Notes: generated by a model not told the origin, from the letters alone. Shown: positions 32,507 through 43,620, numbered from the stretch's first letter. The stretch is DNA of 64,000 nucleotides from Bradyrhizobium cytisi (GCF_008123515.1 NZ_VSSR01000016.1:1-64000), one strand, 5' to 3'. A program made the numbers and translations.

Positions 32507-33832
32507 ATGAGGCCGTTCGGGTTCTTCCACCTCAAGGGCATCGGCGGGCAGATCGCAGCACTGGTGCTGGCCTCGACCGTCGCGCTGCATCTCGTCGTCA
32601 CCACCGCGTTCCTGATCAGCCGGCCCGACCGCCCGGACACGCCGCCGGACGGCGCACCCCAACTGGCGGATGCCGCGCTGCTGCTCGGCTCGGCCAAGCC
32701 GGACGAGCGGCCGCGCCTGATCGCCGATCTCACGCGCGCCTTTCCGAAGCTCAACATCGAGACATCAGCACCAGGCACCGCGACGGTGATCGAGGACAGC
32801 GAAAGTCAGCACCTGCACGGGCTCCGCCGCCATCTCGGCCGCGGCTACAAGGTGGTGCAGCTCGCGCCCGAGGGCGGCGCCCACCGCATCGGCGTGGTCC
32901 TGCCTGACGGCACCATGATCGCCGGCCATGTCGACGGCGGTCCGCGTCCCTGGTTCTGGGGCGCGCCGTGGCTGGTGACGCTGCTGACCGCCTTCATCTC
33001 CATCAGCGTGCTCGGCCTGTGGGCGGCGCGCGCGCTGGCGACGCCGTTGTCGTCCTTTGCCAAGGCGGCTGAGGATTTCAGCCTCGACGGCACCTCCGAG
33101 CCGCTGCCCGAACGTGGCCCGGAGGAGATCCGCCTGGTCGCCCGCGCGCTCAACCGCATGCATGAGCGGATCGGGCGGCTGATGGCTGATCGCACCCGGA
33201 TGCTGGCTGCGATCAGCCACGATCTGCGCACCCCGATCACGCGGCTGCGCCTGCGCGCCGAGTTCATCGAGGACGAGGGCAACCGCAAGCGCATGCTGAT
33301 CGACCTCGACCAGATGCGCTCGATGCTGGAGAGCGTGCTGTCGCTGCTGCGCAACGATCGCAAGATCGAGGCGATCACGCTGGTCGACATCGCGAGCACA
33401 TTGCAGCTGATCGCCGACCAGTTCGGCGACATGGGCCATGTCGTGCACTACGAGGGCCCGCTATCTGCGACCGCCGCGGCGCGTCCCGACGATCTGCATC
33501 GCGGCGTCACGAACCTGGTCGAGAACGCTGTGCGCTTCGGCGCCGAGGTGACGATCCGTCTCGATGTGTCAGGCACAAAGCTCGTCATCGACGTCGAGGA
33601 TGACGGCCCCGGCATTTCCGATGCGCGCAAGCAGGAGATGCTGGAGCCGTTCGTGCGCGGCGACGACGCGCGCACCATGGACGAGTCCACCGGCTTCGGC
33701 CTCGGCCTGTCGATCGCGCGCGCGATCGCGCTCGCCCATGGCGGCGAGCTGTCGCTGCACGACCGCCCGCCGCACGGGCTGATCGTGCGGATGCAATTGC
33801 CGGTGTGGCAACAGCCGCGGCTGGCGGCGTAG
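32507..33832 (+). CDS. sensor histidine kinase (EnvZ-like)
   Basis: 441 aa. Membrane helices at about 12-36 and 151-174 enclose a periplasmic sensor of about 115 residues; a HAMP domain follows (ALATPLSSFAKAAEDFSLD), then the H-box AAISHDLRTPITRL with H238, N-box NLVENAVRFGA, G1 DVEDDGPGIS and G2 GFGLGLSIARAI. It phosphorylates the regulator encoded just upstream. Ligand unknown. Confidence 0.93.
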   Translation: MRPFGFFHLKGIGGQIAALVLASTVALHLVVTTAFLISRPDRPDTPPDGAPQLADAALLLGSAKPDERPRLIADLTRAFPKLNIETSAPGTATVIEDSESQHLHGLRRHLGRGYKVVQLAPEGGAHRIGVVLPDGTMIAGHVDGGPRPWFWGAPWLVTLLTAFISISVLGLWAARALATPLSSFAKAAEDFSLDGTSEPLPERGPEEIRLVARALNRMHERIGRLMADRTRMLAAISHDLRTPITRLRLRAEFIEDEGNRKRMLIDLDQMRSMLESVLSLLRNDRKIEAITLVDIASTLQLIADQFGDMGHVVHYEGPLSATAAARPDDLHRGVTNLVENAVRFGAEVTIRLDVSGTKLVIDVEDDGPGISDARKQEMLEPFVRGDDARTMDESTGFGLGLSIARAIALAHGGELSLHDRPPHGLIVRMQLPVWQQPRLAA

Positions 33833-33834
33833 CT

Positions 33835-34050
33835 TCAGGCTGCGAGCGGCGGGTGCTCGACTTCCATCTCGTCAAAGATCGCGATCGCCTCGAAGCGATA
33901 GCCGCAGGCGCTGCAATTCCAGAGATATGAGATGCGTCCCTCGCCCGGTTCGATCCAATCAGGTTGCGGGATCGGCGTCCCGCATTGCGCACAGGGATTT
34001 CGCCTGGGGATGTCGCCGATGTGTGCCTTCACCACGTTTGCTTTTGTCAT
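33835..34050 (-). CDS. small zinc-ribbon protein
   Basis: 71 aa. C-A-Q-C and C-S-A-C pairs (NPCAQCGTPIPQPDW..YLWNCSACGYRFEAI) form a four-Cys zinc ribbon. ATG 34050 follows GGGAGAGGTGCC. Overlaps no neighbour; its stop lies two bases after that of the kinase gene on the other strand. Role unknown. Confidence 0.78.
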   Translation of the reverse strand: MTKANVVKAHIGDIPRRNPCAQCGTPIPQPDWIEPGEGRISYLWNCSACGYRFEAIAIFDEMEVEHPPLAA

Positions 34051-34289
34051 GGCACCTCTCCCGATTTGCAGCGTTTTGATACTCGCTTTCGCGTCTGCGC
34101 GCGAATAGACAGGCTCGTTGTCACGAGCTGCGGTCTTCCACCCGAGGTGAACCCTTACGGCGGCATTGCGTCGTAACAGCGGCTCTGCGTCGCAAAAATC
34201 GTGATCGGCGACGTTTCGCCACATCATCGCCGCGTTCAAGGGTCCTAACGGTTCCAGTGCAGGTCGCCCAGGAACCGCGGGGATATCCG

Positions 34290-34736
34290 ATGAAAATTTT
34301 ACGGGTTGTCGCGCTCATCGCGGCCGGGCTGGTATCACCGCAGGCCGCATTTGCGGGCCAGGCCGAATATGCCGAGATGGTCGCCATGCATGCGCGCACC
34401 AACGGCGTGCCGGAGGCGCTGGTGCATCGCGTCATCATGCGCGAGAGCCGCTATCAGCCCGGCCTGGTCGGCCATGGCGGCACCATCGGGCTGATGCAGA
34501 TCAAGCTCGCGACCGCCCGCGGCCTCGGCTACACCGGCGATGCCGCCGGCCTGCGCGACCCCAACACCAACCTCACCTATGCCGTAAAATACCTCGCCGG
34601 CGCCTATCAAGCCGCCAACGGCGACCACGACCGCGCCGTGCGTTATTTCGCGGGCGGCTATTACTACGTTGCAAAGCAGCAGCGCCAACAAATGGTGCAG
34701 CACGTCCGCAACGCGCGGGCGCAGGCACTCAAGTAA
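34290..34736 (+). CDS. small secreted lytic transglycosylase (SLT fold)
   Basis: 148 aa: signal peptide (about 1-22, QAAFAGQ), then an SLT domain with catalytic Glu in MRESRYQPG, GTIGLMQIKLATARGLG (GLMQ signature), DPNTNLTYAVKYLAGAYQ and YFAGGYYY. It cleaves peptidoglycan glycan strands in the periplasm. ATG 34290 with GGGGAT upstream is the start. Related to the IalB/VirB1-type short transglycosylases. Confidence 0.88.
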   Translation: MKILRVVALIAAGLVSPQAAFAGQAEYAEMVAMHARTNGVPEALVHRVIMRESRYQPGLVGHGGTIGLMQIKLATARGLGYTGDAAGLRDPNTNLTYAVKYLAGAYQAANGDHDRAVRYFAGGYYYVAKQQRQQMVQHVRNARAQALK

Positions 34737-34797
34737 TCCCCTGTTCCGGGCCAAACGCGTTGACCACCCCGCCCCGCTGGCCTACATTAGAGCCGTT

Positions 34798-34922
34798 CCG
34801 AGGGGTGCTCCGAGGAGGAGCTGAGATACCGCTAAATGGGCAAAGCCTGCAATTCAGCAAGCCTGCCCAGGACCGCGGTGACCCTTTGAACCTGATCCGG
34901 GTCATGCCGGCGAAGGGACAGG
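34798..34922 (+). promoter_or_regulatory. TPP riboswitch upstream of thiO
   Basis: Carries the THI-box landmarks: AGGGGTGC at the 5' side, GCTGAGATA, and CCCTTTGAACCTGATCCGG followed by GTCATGCCGGCGAAGGGA. The thiO start is at 34924, so the expression platform probably controls ribosome access. Ligand by homology: thiamine pyrophosphate, which should shut the operon down. Confidence 0.93.
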
Positions 34923-34923
34923 G

Positions 34924-35943
34924 ATGTTACAGACGACCAAGCGACCGGATTCTCCGGTATCCATCATCGGAGCAGGCATAGCCGGAGCCTGGCAAGCGCT
35001 GTTGTTCGCGCAGGCCGGCCATGCCGTGACGCTACACGAGCGCAGTGACGCAGGAATGACCGATGCCACCAGCCATTGGGCCGGCGGCATGCTCGCGCCT
35101 TATTGCGAGGCGGAGGTCGCCGAGCCCATCATCAGCCGCCTGGGGCTACGCTCGCTCGACATCTGGCGGCGCGAATTGCCTGATACCCCCTTCAATGGCT
35201 CGCTCGTCGTGGCCCATCCGCGCGAGCGCAACGATTTTGAGCGCTTTGCAGGGATGACCGAGGGCCACCGCCGGCTCGATGCAGCGGCTTTAACCGCGCT
35301 CGAACCGTCGCTCGAGGGCCGCTTCCGCGACGCGCTGTTCTTCCCGACCGAAGGCCATGTCGAGCCGCGCCGCGTGCTGCCGAAACTGCACGCGCGCATC
35401 GTTGCCGCCGGCGGCACCATCAAGTTCGGAAGCGATATCACCGCCCAAGATCTGCAAGGCCTCGATGGCATCGTGATCGACTGCCGCGGCCTGACCGCGC
35501 GCGAGGAACAAGGCGAGCTGCGCGGCGTCAAGGGCGAGATGATTTTGATCGAGACCAGCGAGGTCAGGCTTTCGCGCCCGGTGCGGCTGATCCATCCGCG
35601 CTGGCCGCTCTACGTGATCCCGCGCGAGGGCAATCTGTTCATGCTGGGCGCGACCTCGATCGAGGCAGAGGACACCGGCGTCAGCGTCCGCTCGGCGCTG
35701 GAGCTGCTGGGCGCGGCCTATGCCGTGCATCCGGCCTTTGGCGAGGCCCGCATCGTCGAATTCGGCTCGGGCCTGCGCCCCGCGTATCCCGACAATCTGC
35801 CGCGCATCGGCGTGCGCGGCGGCAAGATCAGCGTCAACGGGCTCTACCGCCACGGCTTCCTGCTCGCGCCGGCCCTCGCCGAGCTGACGCTCAGCTATGT
35901 CGAGCGCGGTCAGATCGACAATGAGGTGATGCAATGCGCGTGA
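34924..35943 (+). CDS. thiO: glycine oxidase ThiO
   Basis: 339 aa FAD-dependent amine oxidase oxidising glycine to iminoglycine for thiazole synthesis. N-terminal dinucleotide-binding motif SIIGAGIAGAWQALLFAQAGHAVTLHER; the C-terminal FAD motif is GSGLRPAYPDNLPRIG..NGLYRHGFLLAPALA. First gene after the TPP riboswitch; its stop overlaps the thiS start by ten bases. Confidence 0.93.
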   Translation: MLQTTKRPDSPVSIIGAGIAGAWQALLFAQAGHAVTLHERSDAGMTDATSHWAGGMLAPYCEAEVAEPIISRLGLRSLDIWRRELPDTPFNGSLVVAHPRERNDFERFAGMTEGHRRLDAAALTALEPSLEGRFRDALFFPTEGHVEPRRVLPKLHARIVAAGGTIKFGSDITAQDLQGLDGIVIDCRGLTAREEQGELRGVKGEMILIETSEVRLSRPVRLIHPRWPLYVIPREGNLFMLGATSIEAEDTGVSVRSALELLGAAYAVHPAFGEARIVEFGSGLRPAYPDNLPRIGVRGGKISVNGLYRHGFLLAPALAELTLSYVERGQIDNEVMQCA

Positions 35944-36131
35944 TCGTTAACGGCGAGCAGCGCGAGATCAATGCGGCAAGCGTGGACGCGTTGCTCAGCG
36001 AGCTCGACTACGAGGGCACGCATTTCGCCATCGCGCTCAACTACGATGTCGTGCCGAAAAGCCGCTGGGCCGAGACGGCGCTGAACGCGGGCGACGAGAT
36101 CGAGATCATCACGCCGCGGCAGGGAGGGTGA
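35934..36131 (+). CDS. thiS: sulfur carrier protein ThiS
   Basis: 65 aa, ubiquitin-like fold, ending in the required Gly-Gly (TPRQGG). As thiocarboxylate it donates sulfur to ThiG. Overlaps thiO. A dispersed repeat separates it from thiG. Confidence 0.93.
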   Translation: MRVIVNGEQREINAASVDALLSELDYEGTHFAIALNYDVVPKSRWAETALNAGDEIEIITPRQGG

Positions 36132-36178
36132 AGTGATGTCACTCCATTTATCGCCTCGGCGCGCGCCACACACTCCGC

Positions 36179-36280
36179 CGTCATCGCCCGGCTTGACCGG
36201 GCGATCCAGTACGCCGCGGCTCCTCGTTTCCAGCCGCACTGCCGCGGAGTACTGGATCCCCGCTTTCGCGGGGATGACAG
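36179..36280. repeat. dispersed palindromic repeat between thiS and thiG
   Basis: CGTCATCGCCCGG..CCGGGCGATCCAGTAC and GTACTGGATCCCCGC..GCGGGGATGACAG: outer arms complementary, two internal hairpins. A relative of the CATGGCCGGGC family. Confidence 0.8.
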
Positions 36281-36305
36281 CATCAATTGAGGAGACACCT
36301 CGGAC

Positions 36306-37088
36306 ATGGTGACCTTCTACGGCAAAACCTTCCCCTCCCGTCTCCTCATCGGCAGCGCGCTCTATCCCTCGCCCGCGATCATGCAGGACGCGATCCGCGC
36401 CTCCGGCTCGAACATCGTCACGGTGTCGCTGCGGCGCGAATCCGCCGGTGGCAAGACCGGTGACGCCTTCTGGAAGCTGATCCGCGAGCTCGATGTCACC
36501 GTACTGCCGAACACCGCCGGCTGCCGCAGCGTGCGCGAGGCCGTGACCACCGCAAAGCTCGCGCGCGAATTGTTCGGCACCAGCTGGATCAAGCTCGAGG
36601 TCATCGCCGACAACGACACGCTGCAGCCCGATGTCGTCGGCCTGGTCGAGGCCGCGACCATCCTGATCAAGGACGGTTTTGAGGTGTTCCCCTATTGCAC
36701 CGAGGATCTCTCGGTCGCCAACCGCCTGGTCGACGCCGGCTGCAAGGTGGTGATGCCGTGGGCCGCCCCGATCGGCTCGGCCCGCGGCATCACCAACCGC
36801 GACGCACTCAAGCTGATGCGCGAGCGGCTGCCCGACATCACGCTGGTGGTCGATGCCGGCATCGGCGCGCCCTCGCACGCGGCCGAGGCGCTCGAGCTCG
36901 GCTACGACGCCGTGCTGCTCAACACGGCGATCGCAAAGGCCGCCGATCCCGTCGCCATGGCCAACGCCTTCCGCCTCGGCTGTGATGCCGGCCGCACCGC
37001 ATTTGAAGCCGGGCTGATGAACGCCCGCGACTTCGCCTCTCCTTCAACCCCTGTCGTTGGGACCCCGTTCTGGCATGCCGTATCCTGA
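36306..37088 (+). CDS. thiG: thiazole synthase ThiG
   Basis: 260 aa TIM barrel. [24 protein letters not shown].., Schiff-base Lys in [10 protein letters not shown], phosphate loops [12 protein letters not shown] and [17 protein letters not shown]. Joins the DXP carbon chain, dehydroglycine and ThiS sulfur into thiazole phosphate. Ends 14 bp inside thiE. Confidence 0.95.
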   Translation: MVTFYGKTFPSRLLIGSALYPSPAIMQDAIRASGSNIVTVSLRRESAGGKTGDAFWKLIRELDVTVLPNTAGCRSVREAVTTAKLARELFGTSWIKLEVIADNDTLQPDVVGLVEAATILIKDGFEVFPYCTEDLSVANRLVDAGCKVVMPWAAPIGSARGITNRDALKLMRERLPDITLVVDAGIGAPSHAAEALELGYDAVLLNTAIAKAADPVAMANAFRLGCDAGRTAFEAGLMNARDFASPSTPVVGTPFWHAVS

Positions 37089-37701
37089 TCGCAACGCGTA
37101 TCCTGATCGATTTTACCCCGTCGTCGACAGCCTCAAATGGGTCGAGCGCCTGACAAAGCTCGGCGTCGGCACCATTCAGCTGCGCACGAAAGACCTCAAC
37201 GACGCCGACGCGCTGCAGGTCGTCACCGACGCGCTGGCGATCACCAAGGGCACGCAGGCCAAGCTGGTCGTGAACGACTATTGGCGCGCCGCGATCGTCG
37301 CCGGCGCAAAATACCTGCATCTCGGCCAGGAGGATCTCGCCGACGCCGACCTCAAGGCGATCCGCGAGGCCGGCCTGTCGCTCGGCGTCTCCACGCATGA
37401 CGAGGCGGAGCTTGAAGCCGCGCTTGCGGCCAAGCCGGATTACGTCGCGCTCGGCCCGATCTTCTTCACCACGCTCAAATCGATGCGCTTCGAACCGCAG
37501 GGCATTCCAAAGATCACGGAATGGAAGAAGCGCTTAGGCCACATCCCGCTGGTCGCGATCGGCGGCATCAAGTTCGAGCACGCCGCGGAGATCTTTGCCG
37601 CAGGCGCGGATTCCATCGCCGTCGTCAGCGACGTCACCCAGAACGCCGACCCGGACGCCCGCGTGCGGCAGTGGCTCGGCCAGTCGAAGGAGGCTGCGTG
37701 A
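37075..37701 (+). CDS. thiE: thiamine-phosphate synthase ThiE
   Basis: 208 aa TIM barrel: [55 protein letters not shown] and VAIGGI. Couples thiazole phosphate and HMP-PP. ATG 37075 overlaps thiG; the ORF runs further upstream inside thiG and is ignored. The N-terminus is short relative to some ThiE. Confidence 0.93.
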   Translation: MPYPDRNAYPDRFYPVVDSLKWVERLTKLGVGTIQLRTKDLNDADALQVVTDALAITKGTQAKLVVNDYWRAAIVAGAKYLHLGQEDLADADLKAIREAGLSLGVSTHDEAELEAALAAKPDYVALGPIFFTTLKSMRFEPQGIPKITEWKKRLGHIPLVAIGGIKFEHAAEIFAAGADSIAVVSDVTQNADPDARVRQWLGQSKEAA

Positions 37702-37720
37702 TGGCCCCACTCTCACCACT

Positions 37721-37807
37721 CGTCATTGCGAGGAGCCCTTGCGACGAAGCAATCCAGAATCCCTCCACGGATGCAGTCTGGATTGCTTCGCTGCGCTCGC
37801 AATGACG
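37721..37807. repeat. dispersed palindromic repeat between thiE and thiC
   Basis: CGTCATTGCGAGG..GAAGCAATCCAGA and TCTGGATTGCTTCG..CGCAATGACG. Same family as at 10-70 and 46154-46233. Confidence 0.85.
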
Positions 37808-37855
37808 GAGCAAGAATTCACCGCCGTCGCTCAAACGCACGCGCACCGAAATTAA

Positions 37856-39766
<1,911 letters not shown>

Positions 39767-39930
39767 GTCATCCCTTTCAAGACACACACGTCCATAAGAA
39801 GCCGGGCTATTGCCCGGCTTCTTTTTATCCGCTGGACACCAACGACTCAACGCGACATATTCTATCTAAGGTAGATTATACTTTCCAACAGGACTTTTGT
39901 TTCAAGCACCTTGAGATTTGGAGCGAGACA

Positions 39931-40344
39931 ATGGGAAACGATGGTGAAGGCTCATTGGTCGAACAATGGACACGAAGGCTCAAGAACCGCCCCTTAGTCG
40001 CCGCGATAACAATATTTGCGACGGTGGTTGCGGGAGTCGGCTCGTTCACCAATTCGATCAACGATTTTCTTGGTCTCTTCAGGGAGAGCCAAAAATCGCC
40101 GCCTGTAGTTCTGACTCTTCCATCACCGTTGCCTCAGCCGCCCAAACGGATTTCGTTTAACGAAGACTTTCAGTTGGGAGAGGTCGCCGCATATTCTTCG
40201 ACACACGGCGTGTCCGTCCGCACGCAGTTTATCACACCTGACGCGGCGCAAATTGGCGCATCGGCGGACGGCCAGTCAATTCGCTACAGCAACACACAAG
40301 AGGCGACCAGATGTCTCTGTACAGACAAGACTGCGATCGCTTGA
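39931..40344 (+). CDS. unknown single-pass membrane protein, AT-richer
   Basis: 137 aa. N-terminal cytoplasmic part, one membrane helix (VAAITIFATVVAGVGSF), then SINDFLGLFRESQ and a soluble C-terminal part. ATG 39931 with GGAG eight bases upstream. The base composition is clearly lower in GC than the neighbours, a sign of transfer. Overlaps the next ORF by 34 bp in another frame. Family unknown. Confidence 0.55.
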   Translation: MGNDGEGSLVEQWTRRLKNRPLVAAITIFATVVAGVGSFTNSINDFLGLFRESQKSPPVVLTLPSPLPQPPKRISFNEDFQLGEVAAYSSTHGVSVRTQFITPDAAQIGASADGQSIRYSNTQEATRCLCTDKTAIA

Positions 40345-40481
40345 TCGTCACTATCAGGGTTATCTCTTTTGAAATCAAAGGTGGATTGACTCTTGAGGAG
40401 GTGCAGAAGCTTGGCCGGGCGGGCGAGATGCTTGTCGACAGAAAGGTCGTTGGAAGCATTTCCGGAAAATGTGAAGAGTAG
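40311..40481 (+). CDS. small unknown ORF overlapping the previous gene
   Basis: 56 aa from ATG 40311: MSLYRQDCDRLIVTIRVISFEIKGGLTLEEVQKLGRAGEMLVDRK. AGAGG lies six bases upstream. It is either a separate gene coupled to 39931 or the frame-shifted continuation of it. Unknown family. Confidence 0.35.
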   Translation: MSLYRQDCDRLIVTIRVISFEIKGGLTLEEVQKLGRAGEMLVDRKVVGSISGKCEE

Positions 40482-40537
40482 CAAGTATGGGCAAGTGAAG
40501 CGACATTCGGGATTGACGGTCGCGCCGAATATCGCCG

Positions 40538-41095
40538 ATGGTCTCGCTGACTATGTCACTGCGGACGATTGATTTGCCAAGCTCCATCCGCACCCGCCTT
40601 CCCGACCAGCTCTGTCCCAACCTGCGCCTCGTCTTCGTCGGCACCGCCGCCAGCACGCGTTCGGCCGAGCTCGGGCACTATTACGCCCATCCCGGCAACC
40701 GCTTCTGGCGCGCGATCCATGAGGCCGGGATCACGCCGCGGCGCTATCAGCCGGGCGAGTTCGCCGCGCTGACCGAACTCGGGATCGGCTTCACCGACCT
40801 TTCCAAGTCGGGCGCTGGGATGGATCATCAGATCGCGGCTGAAGCAATCGACGTGCCGGGGTTCAGGACCAAGATCGACAAGTATCGGCCGCGGACGATT
40901 GCGTTCACGAGCAAGAAGGCGGCGAGCTTGTTTTATGGCAGGCCGTCGAGCGGGATTGCGCTCGGGCGGCAGCCGCGCGACGAGAGCCTGCCGGAGATAT
41001 TTGTGTTGCCGTCGCCGTCCGGCGCTGCGTCCGGGCATTGGACGCTGGAGCCGTGGCGGGAGCTGGCGGAGTGGATCGCTGCGGAGGGTGGCTAA
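40538..41095 (+). CDS. mismatch-specific uracil DNA glycosylase-like protein
   Basis: 185 aa (or 179 aa from ATG 40556) of the Mug/TDG branch of the uracil-DNA glycosylase superfamily. Family pattern LRLVFVGTAASTRSAELGHYYAHPGNRFWRAIHEAG, then ELGIGFTDLSKSGAGMD, AFTSKKAASLFYGR and the C-terminal VLPSPSGAASGHW. In E. coli Mug the first motif GINPG holds the catalytic Asn; here GTAAS has none. Substrate range is therefore unclear. Member of base excision repair by family. Confidence 0.78.
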   Translation: MVSLTMSLRTIDLPSSIRTRLPDQLCPNLRLVFVGTAASTRSAELGHYYAHPGNRFWRAIHEAGITPRRYQPGEFAALTELGIGFTDLSKSGAGMDHQIAAEAIDVPGFRTKIDKYRPRTIAFTSKKAASLFYGRPSSGIALGRQPRDESLPEIFVLPSPSGAASGHWTLEPWRELAEWIAAEGG

Positions 41096-41120
41096 TCAAT
41101 AGCGCCCCAGACGCAGTGCC

Positions 41121-41224
41121 GTAGGGTGGGCAAAGGCGCCCCTGCGCCGTGCCCACCATCTCTCCACCAATCCGCTAGAACGGTGGGCACGGCTCGCGAA
41201 CGGCGCGCCTTTGCCCACCCTACG
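41121..41224. repeat. dispersed palindromic repeat, GTAGGGTGGGC family
   Basis: Outer arms GTAGGGTGGGCAAAGGCGCC and its near-complement GGCGCGCCTTTGCCCACCCTACG enclose CGTGCCCACC..GGTGGGCACG. Relatives: 42747-42850, 43493-43590 and 45458-45554. Confidence 0.85.
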
Positions 41225-41291
41225 AGACTGTCGGAATCCGCACCAGTCGTTCGTCCTCTGCACACCGACCTGATCAACACGGAGACCTCAA

Positions 41292-41948
41292 TTGCCCCCC
41301 ACCATCACCGCCTTCGCAAACTCACCCGACCGCGGCAGGGGACACGCGCGCGACATGCGGGTGCGCTGGGCACTCGAGGAGGTCGGCCAGCCCTACGATG
41401 TTCGCCTGGTGTCGTTCGAGGCCATGAAGCAGCCGGGGCATCTTGCGCTGCATCCGTTCGGGCAAATCCCGACTTTCGAGGACGGCGATCTCGCCCTGTT
41501 CGAGACCGGCGCAATCGTGCTCCATATCGCCGAGCATCATGACGGGCTGCTGCCGGCCGGGACGAACGCCAGGGCGCGCGCCATCGCGTGGATGTTTGCC
41601 GCGCTCAACACCCTGGAGCCGCCGATCGTCGAGCTTGGAATGGCGATGCTGCTTGAACGCGACAAGAGCTGGTATGACGAGCGCCTGACTGTCCTCAACC
41701 ATCGCGTCCGTGTCCGGCTCGGCGAATTGTCGGTCCGACTCGGCGACGCCGACTGGCTCGACGGCGCGTTCAGCGCCGGCGATCTCCTGATGGTGACCGT
41801 GCTACGCAGGCTGAATGCCTCGCATATCCTCGGCGACTATCCGACCCTTTCATCCTATGTTGCCCGCGGCGAAGCACGCCCGGCCTTCCGCCGCGCGTTC
41901 GAGGCGCAGCTGACGGTTTTCACAGCGGCGTCGAAGCACGCGCCTTAA
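41292..41948 (+). CDS. glutathione S-transferase family protein
   Basis: 218 aa. Thioredoxin-fold N-terminal half (ITAFANSPDRGRGHARDMRVRWALEEVGQPY..HPFGQIPTFEDGDLALFETGAIVLHIAE, with the QIP cis-Pro and FETGAI glutathione motifs), helical C-terminal half. TTG at 41292 is the start, with GGAG upstream. No catalytic Ser/Tyr is assigned. Overlaps the convergent short-chain dehydrogenase gene by four bases. Confidence 0.88.
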   Translation: MPPTITAFANSPDRGRGHARDMRVRWALEEVGQPYDVRLVSFEAMKQPGHLALHPFGQIPTFEDGDLALFETGAIVLHIAEHHDGLLPAGTNARARAIAWMFAALNTLEPPIVELGMAMLLERDKSWYDERLTVLNHRVRVRLGELSVRLGDADWLDGAFSAGDLLMVTVLRRLNASHILGDYPTLSSYVARGEARPAFRRAFEAQLTVFTAASKHAP

Positions 41949-42673
41949 AGATCGAAATTGGTCGGCAGCATGACCACGTCACGAATGGTCATGCCGCGCG
42001 GCCGGGTCAGCATGAACATCACCACGTCAGCCACTTGGCTGGCCTCCAGCAGGCTGCCGGAGTCTCTGGCTTCCTGCAGCTTCTCGGGCGGCCAGTCCGC
42101 GAGCAGCGAGGTGACGACCGGGCCGGGCGAGATCGAGCCGACGCGAATGCCGTGCTTGAAGACCTGGCGCCGCACCGTCTGGACAAAGCAGTTGATCGCC
42201 CATTTGGACGACGCATAGACCGGCTCCCACGGCGTCGGAAAATGCGCGGCAAGAGAACTCGTGACGATGATGTCGCCGGTCCGGCGCGCGATCATGTGCG
42301 GCAGCACGTCGTGCACATTCTTCATCACGACGTTGACATTGAGGTTCAGCATCCGGTCGATCGCCATATTGTCGGCATCGACCAGATCGCCACCGACATA
42401 GGTGCCCGCATTCGCATGCAGGATGTCGAGCTGCCCTGCCGTCTCCAGAACGCGCGGCAGCAGCGTTGCGCAGTCTTTGGGATCCAGGAGGTCGACGACC
42501 AGCGGGATCACCGCGTCGCCATGCTTGTTGCCAACCGCCTTCAGCGCGGCCTCGTCGCGGTCGAGCATCACCACGCGCGCGCCCGCGGCCAGCATCGCCT
42601 CGGCACTCGCCAACCCGATGCCCGACGCGGCCCCGGTCACGGCGGCAACCTTGCCCGCCAATTCGCTTCCCAT
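41945..42673 (-). CDS. short-chain dehydrogenase/reductase
   Basis: 242 aa Rossmann oxidoreductase: TGAASGIG cofactor motif, NAG (HANAG), Ser in VTSSLAA, YASSK active site, then PGPVVT. Serves an NAD(P)H-dependent reduction of an unknown alcohol or carbonyl. ATG 42673. The C-terminal TRPRGMTIRDVVMLPTNFDL is the common end of the classical SDR subgroup. Confidence 0.9.
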   Translation of the reverse strand: MGSELAGKVAAVTGAASGIGLASAEAMLAAGARVVMLDRDEAALKAVGNKHGDAVIPLVVDLLDPKDCATLLPRVLETAGQLDILHANAGTYVGGDLVDADNMAIDRMLNLNVNVVMKNVHDVLPHMIARRTGDIIVTSSLAAHFPTPWEPVYASSKWAINCFVQTVRRQVFKHGIRVGSISPGPVVTSLLADWPPEKLQEARDSGSLLEASQVADVVMFMLTRPRGMTIRDVVMLPTNFDL

Positions 42674-42746
42674 GAGATCACCATTCAGCCGATGGTCGGC
42701 AGTATAGTGATTCAAAGGCGAGTTGGCGAAGCGGATCGCCGGCTTC

Positions 42747-42850
42747 GTAGGGTGGGCAAAGGCGCCCTTGCGCCGTGCCCACCATCTCTCCACAAATCCG
42801 CCAGAACGGTGGGCACGGCGCGCGAACAGCGCGCCTTTGCCCACCCTACC
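42747..42850. repeat. dispersed palindromic repeat, GTAGGGTGGGC family
   Basis: GTAGGGTGGGCAAAGGCGCC to TTTGCCCACCCTAC; same structure as 41121. It lies between the SDR gene (minus) and the VOC gene (minus). Confidence 0.85.
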
Positions 42851-42863
42851 GCACCGTCAGCCC

Positions 42864-43301
42864 TCACCCTGCATACGCCTTGTCCAAATCGGCAACCACG
42901 ATCTTCTTCATCCCCATCATGGCCTGCATGACGCGGTTGGCCTTGGTCCGGTCGGGGTCGCCGAGATAGCGGCCAAGCGCTGTCGGAACCACCTGCCAGG
43001 AGAGCCCAAATTTATCCTTGAGCCAGCCGCATTTGGATTCCGCACCGCCGTCGGCGGTGAGGCGGCTCCAGAAATAGTCCACCTCGCCTTGCGTCTCCAC
43101 GCTGATGAAGAACGACACCGCCTCGTTGAAGCGGTGCTGCGGCCCGCCGTTGAGCGCGTTGAAGCGCTGCCCTTCCAGCTCGAACACCGCCATGAAGTCG
43201 CTGACGGTCTCGACCTTGGCGTTGGGGAACACCGATTTGTAGAAGGCGACGGCCTCCGGAACGTTGTTGTCGAACCAGAGAAACGGCGTGATGGACGTCA
43301 T
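42864..43301 (-). CDS. VOC-superfamily protein (PhnB/3-demethylubiquinone methyltransferase-like)
   Basis: 145 aa. ITPFLWFDNNVPEAVAFYKSVFPNAKV start, FMALNGG-like FNALNGGPQHRF, SFFISVETQGEVDYFW, GWLKDKFGLSWQVVP and the end RVMQAMMGMKKIVVADLDKAY define the PF06983-type VOC group. Activity unknown. Confidence 0.9.
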   Translation of the reverse strand: MTSITPFLWFDNNVPEAVAFYKSVFPNAKVETVSDFMAVFELEGQRFNALNGGPQHRFNEAVSFFISVETQGEVDYFWSRLTADGGAESKCGWLKDKFGLSWQVVPTALGRYLGDPDRTKANRVMQAMMGMKKIVVADLDKAYAG

Positions 43302-43620
43302 GTGCGGATATCCTTCTGCGAAACCGGACGCGCACGCGCGCGCCGTCGCTCGAAGGACGAACGCGCGGCCGGTGATCCGACAGGCGGAACAGCACTTTTT
43401 TCGATCCCGAGAGGTTGCCTGGCCTCCGCCAAACCGTTGATGCCGGGCATCCTCCGATTAATCGACGTCGCGCGCGGATTATTGCAAGTCTCGTAGGGTG
43501 GGCAAAGCGGAAACGTGCCCACCAACTTTCTCGCGTACCACTGACACCGATGGTGGGCACGGCGCTTGCGCGCCTTTGCCCAGCCTACGGCACCTTTTGC
43601 GACCACGCTGGATCAGCCTC
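43302..43620. other. intergenic stretch with a repeat and a partly duplicated segment
   Basis: No gene. 43446-43488 is a 43-bp imperfect duplicate of 44209-44251; 43493-43590 is a GTAGGGTGGGC-family repeat. The region upstream of 43446 should carry the promoter of the VOC gene. Confidence 0.6.
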
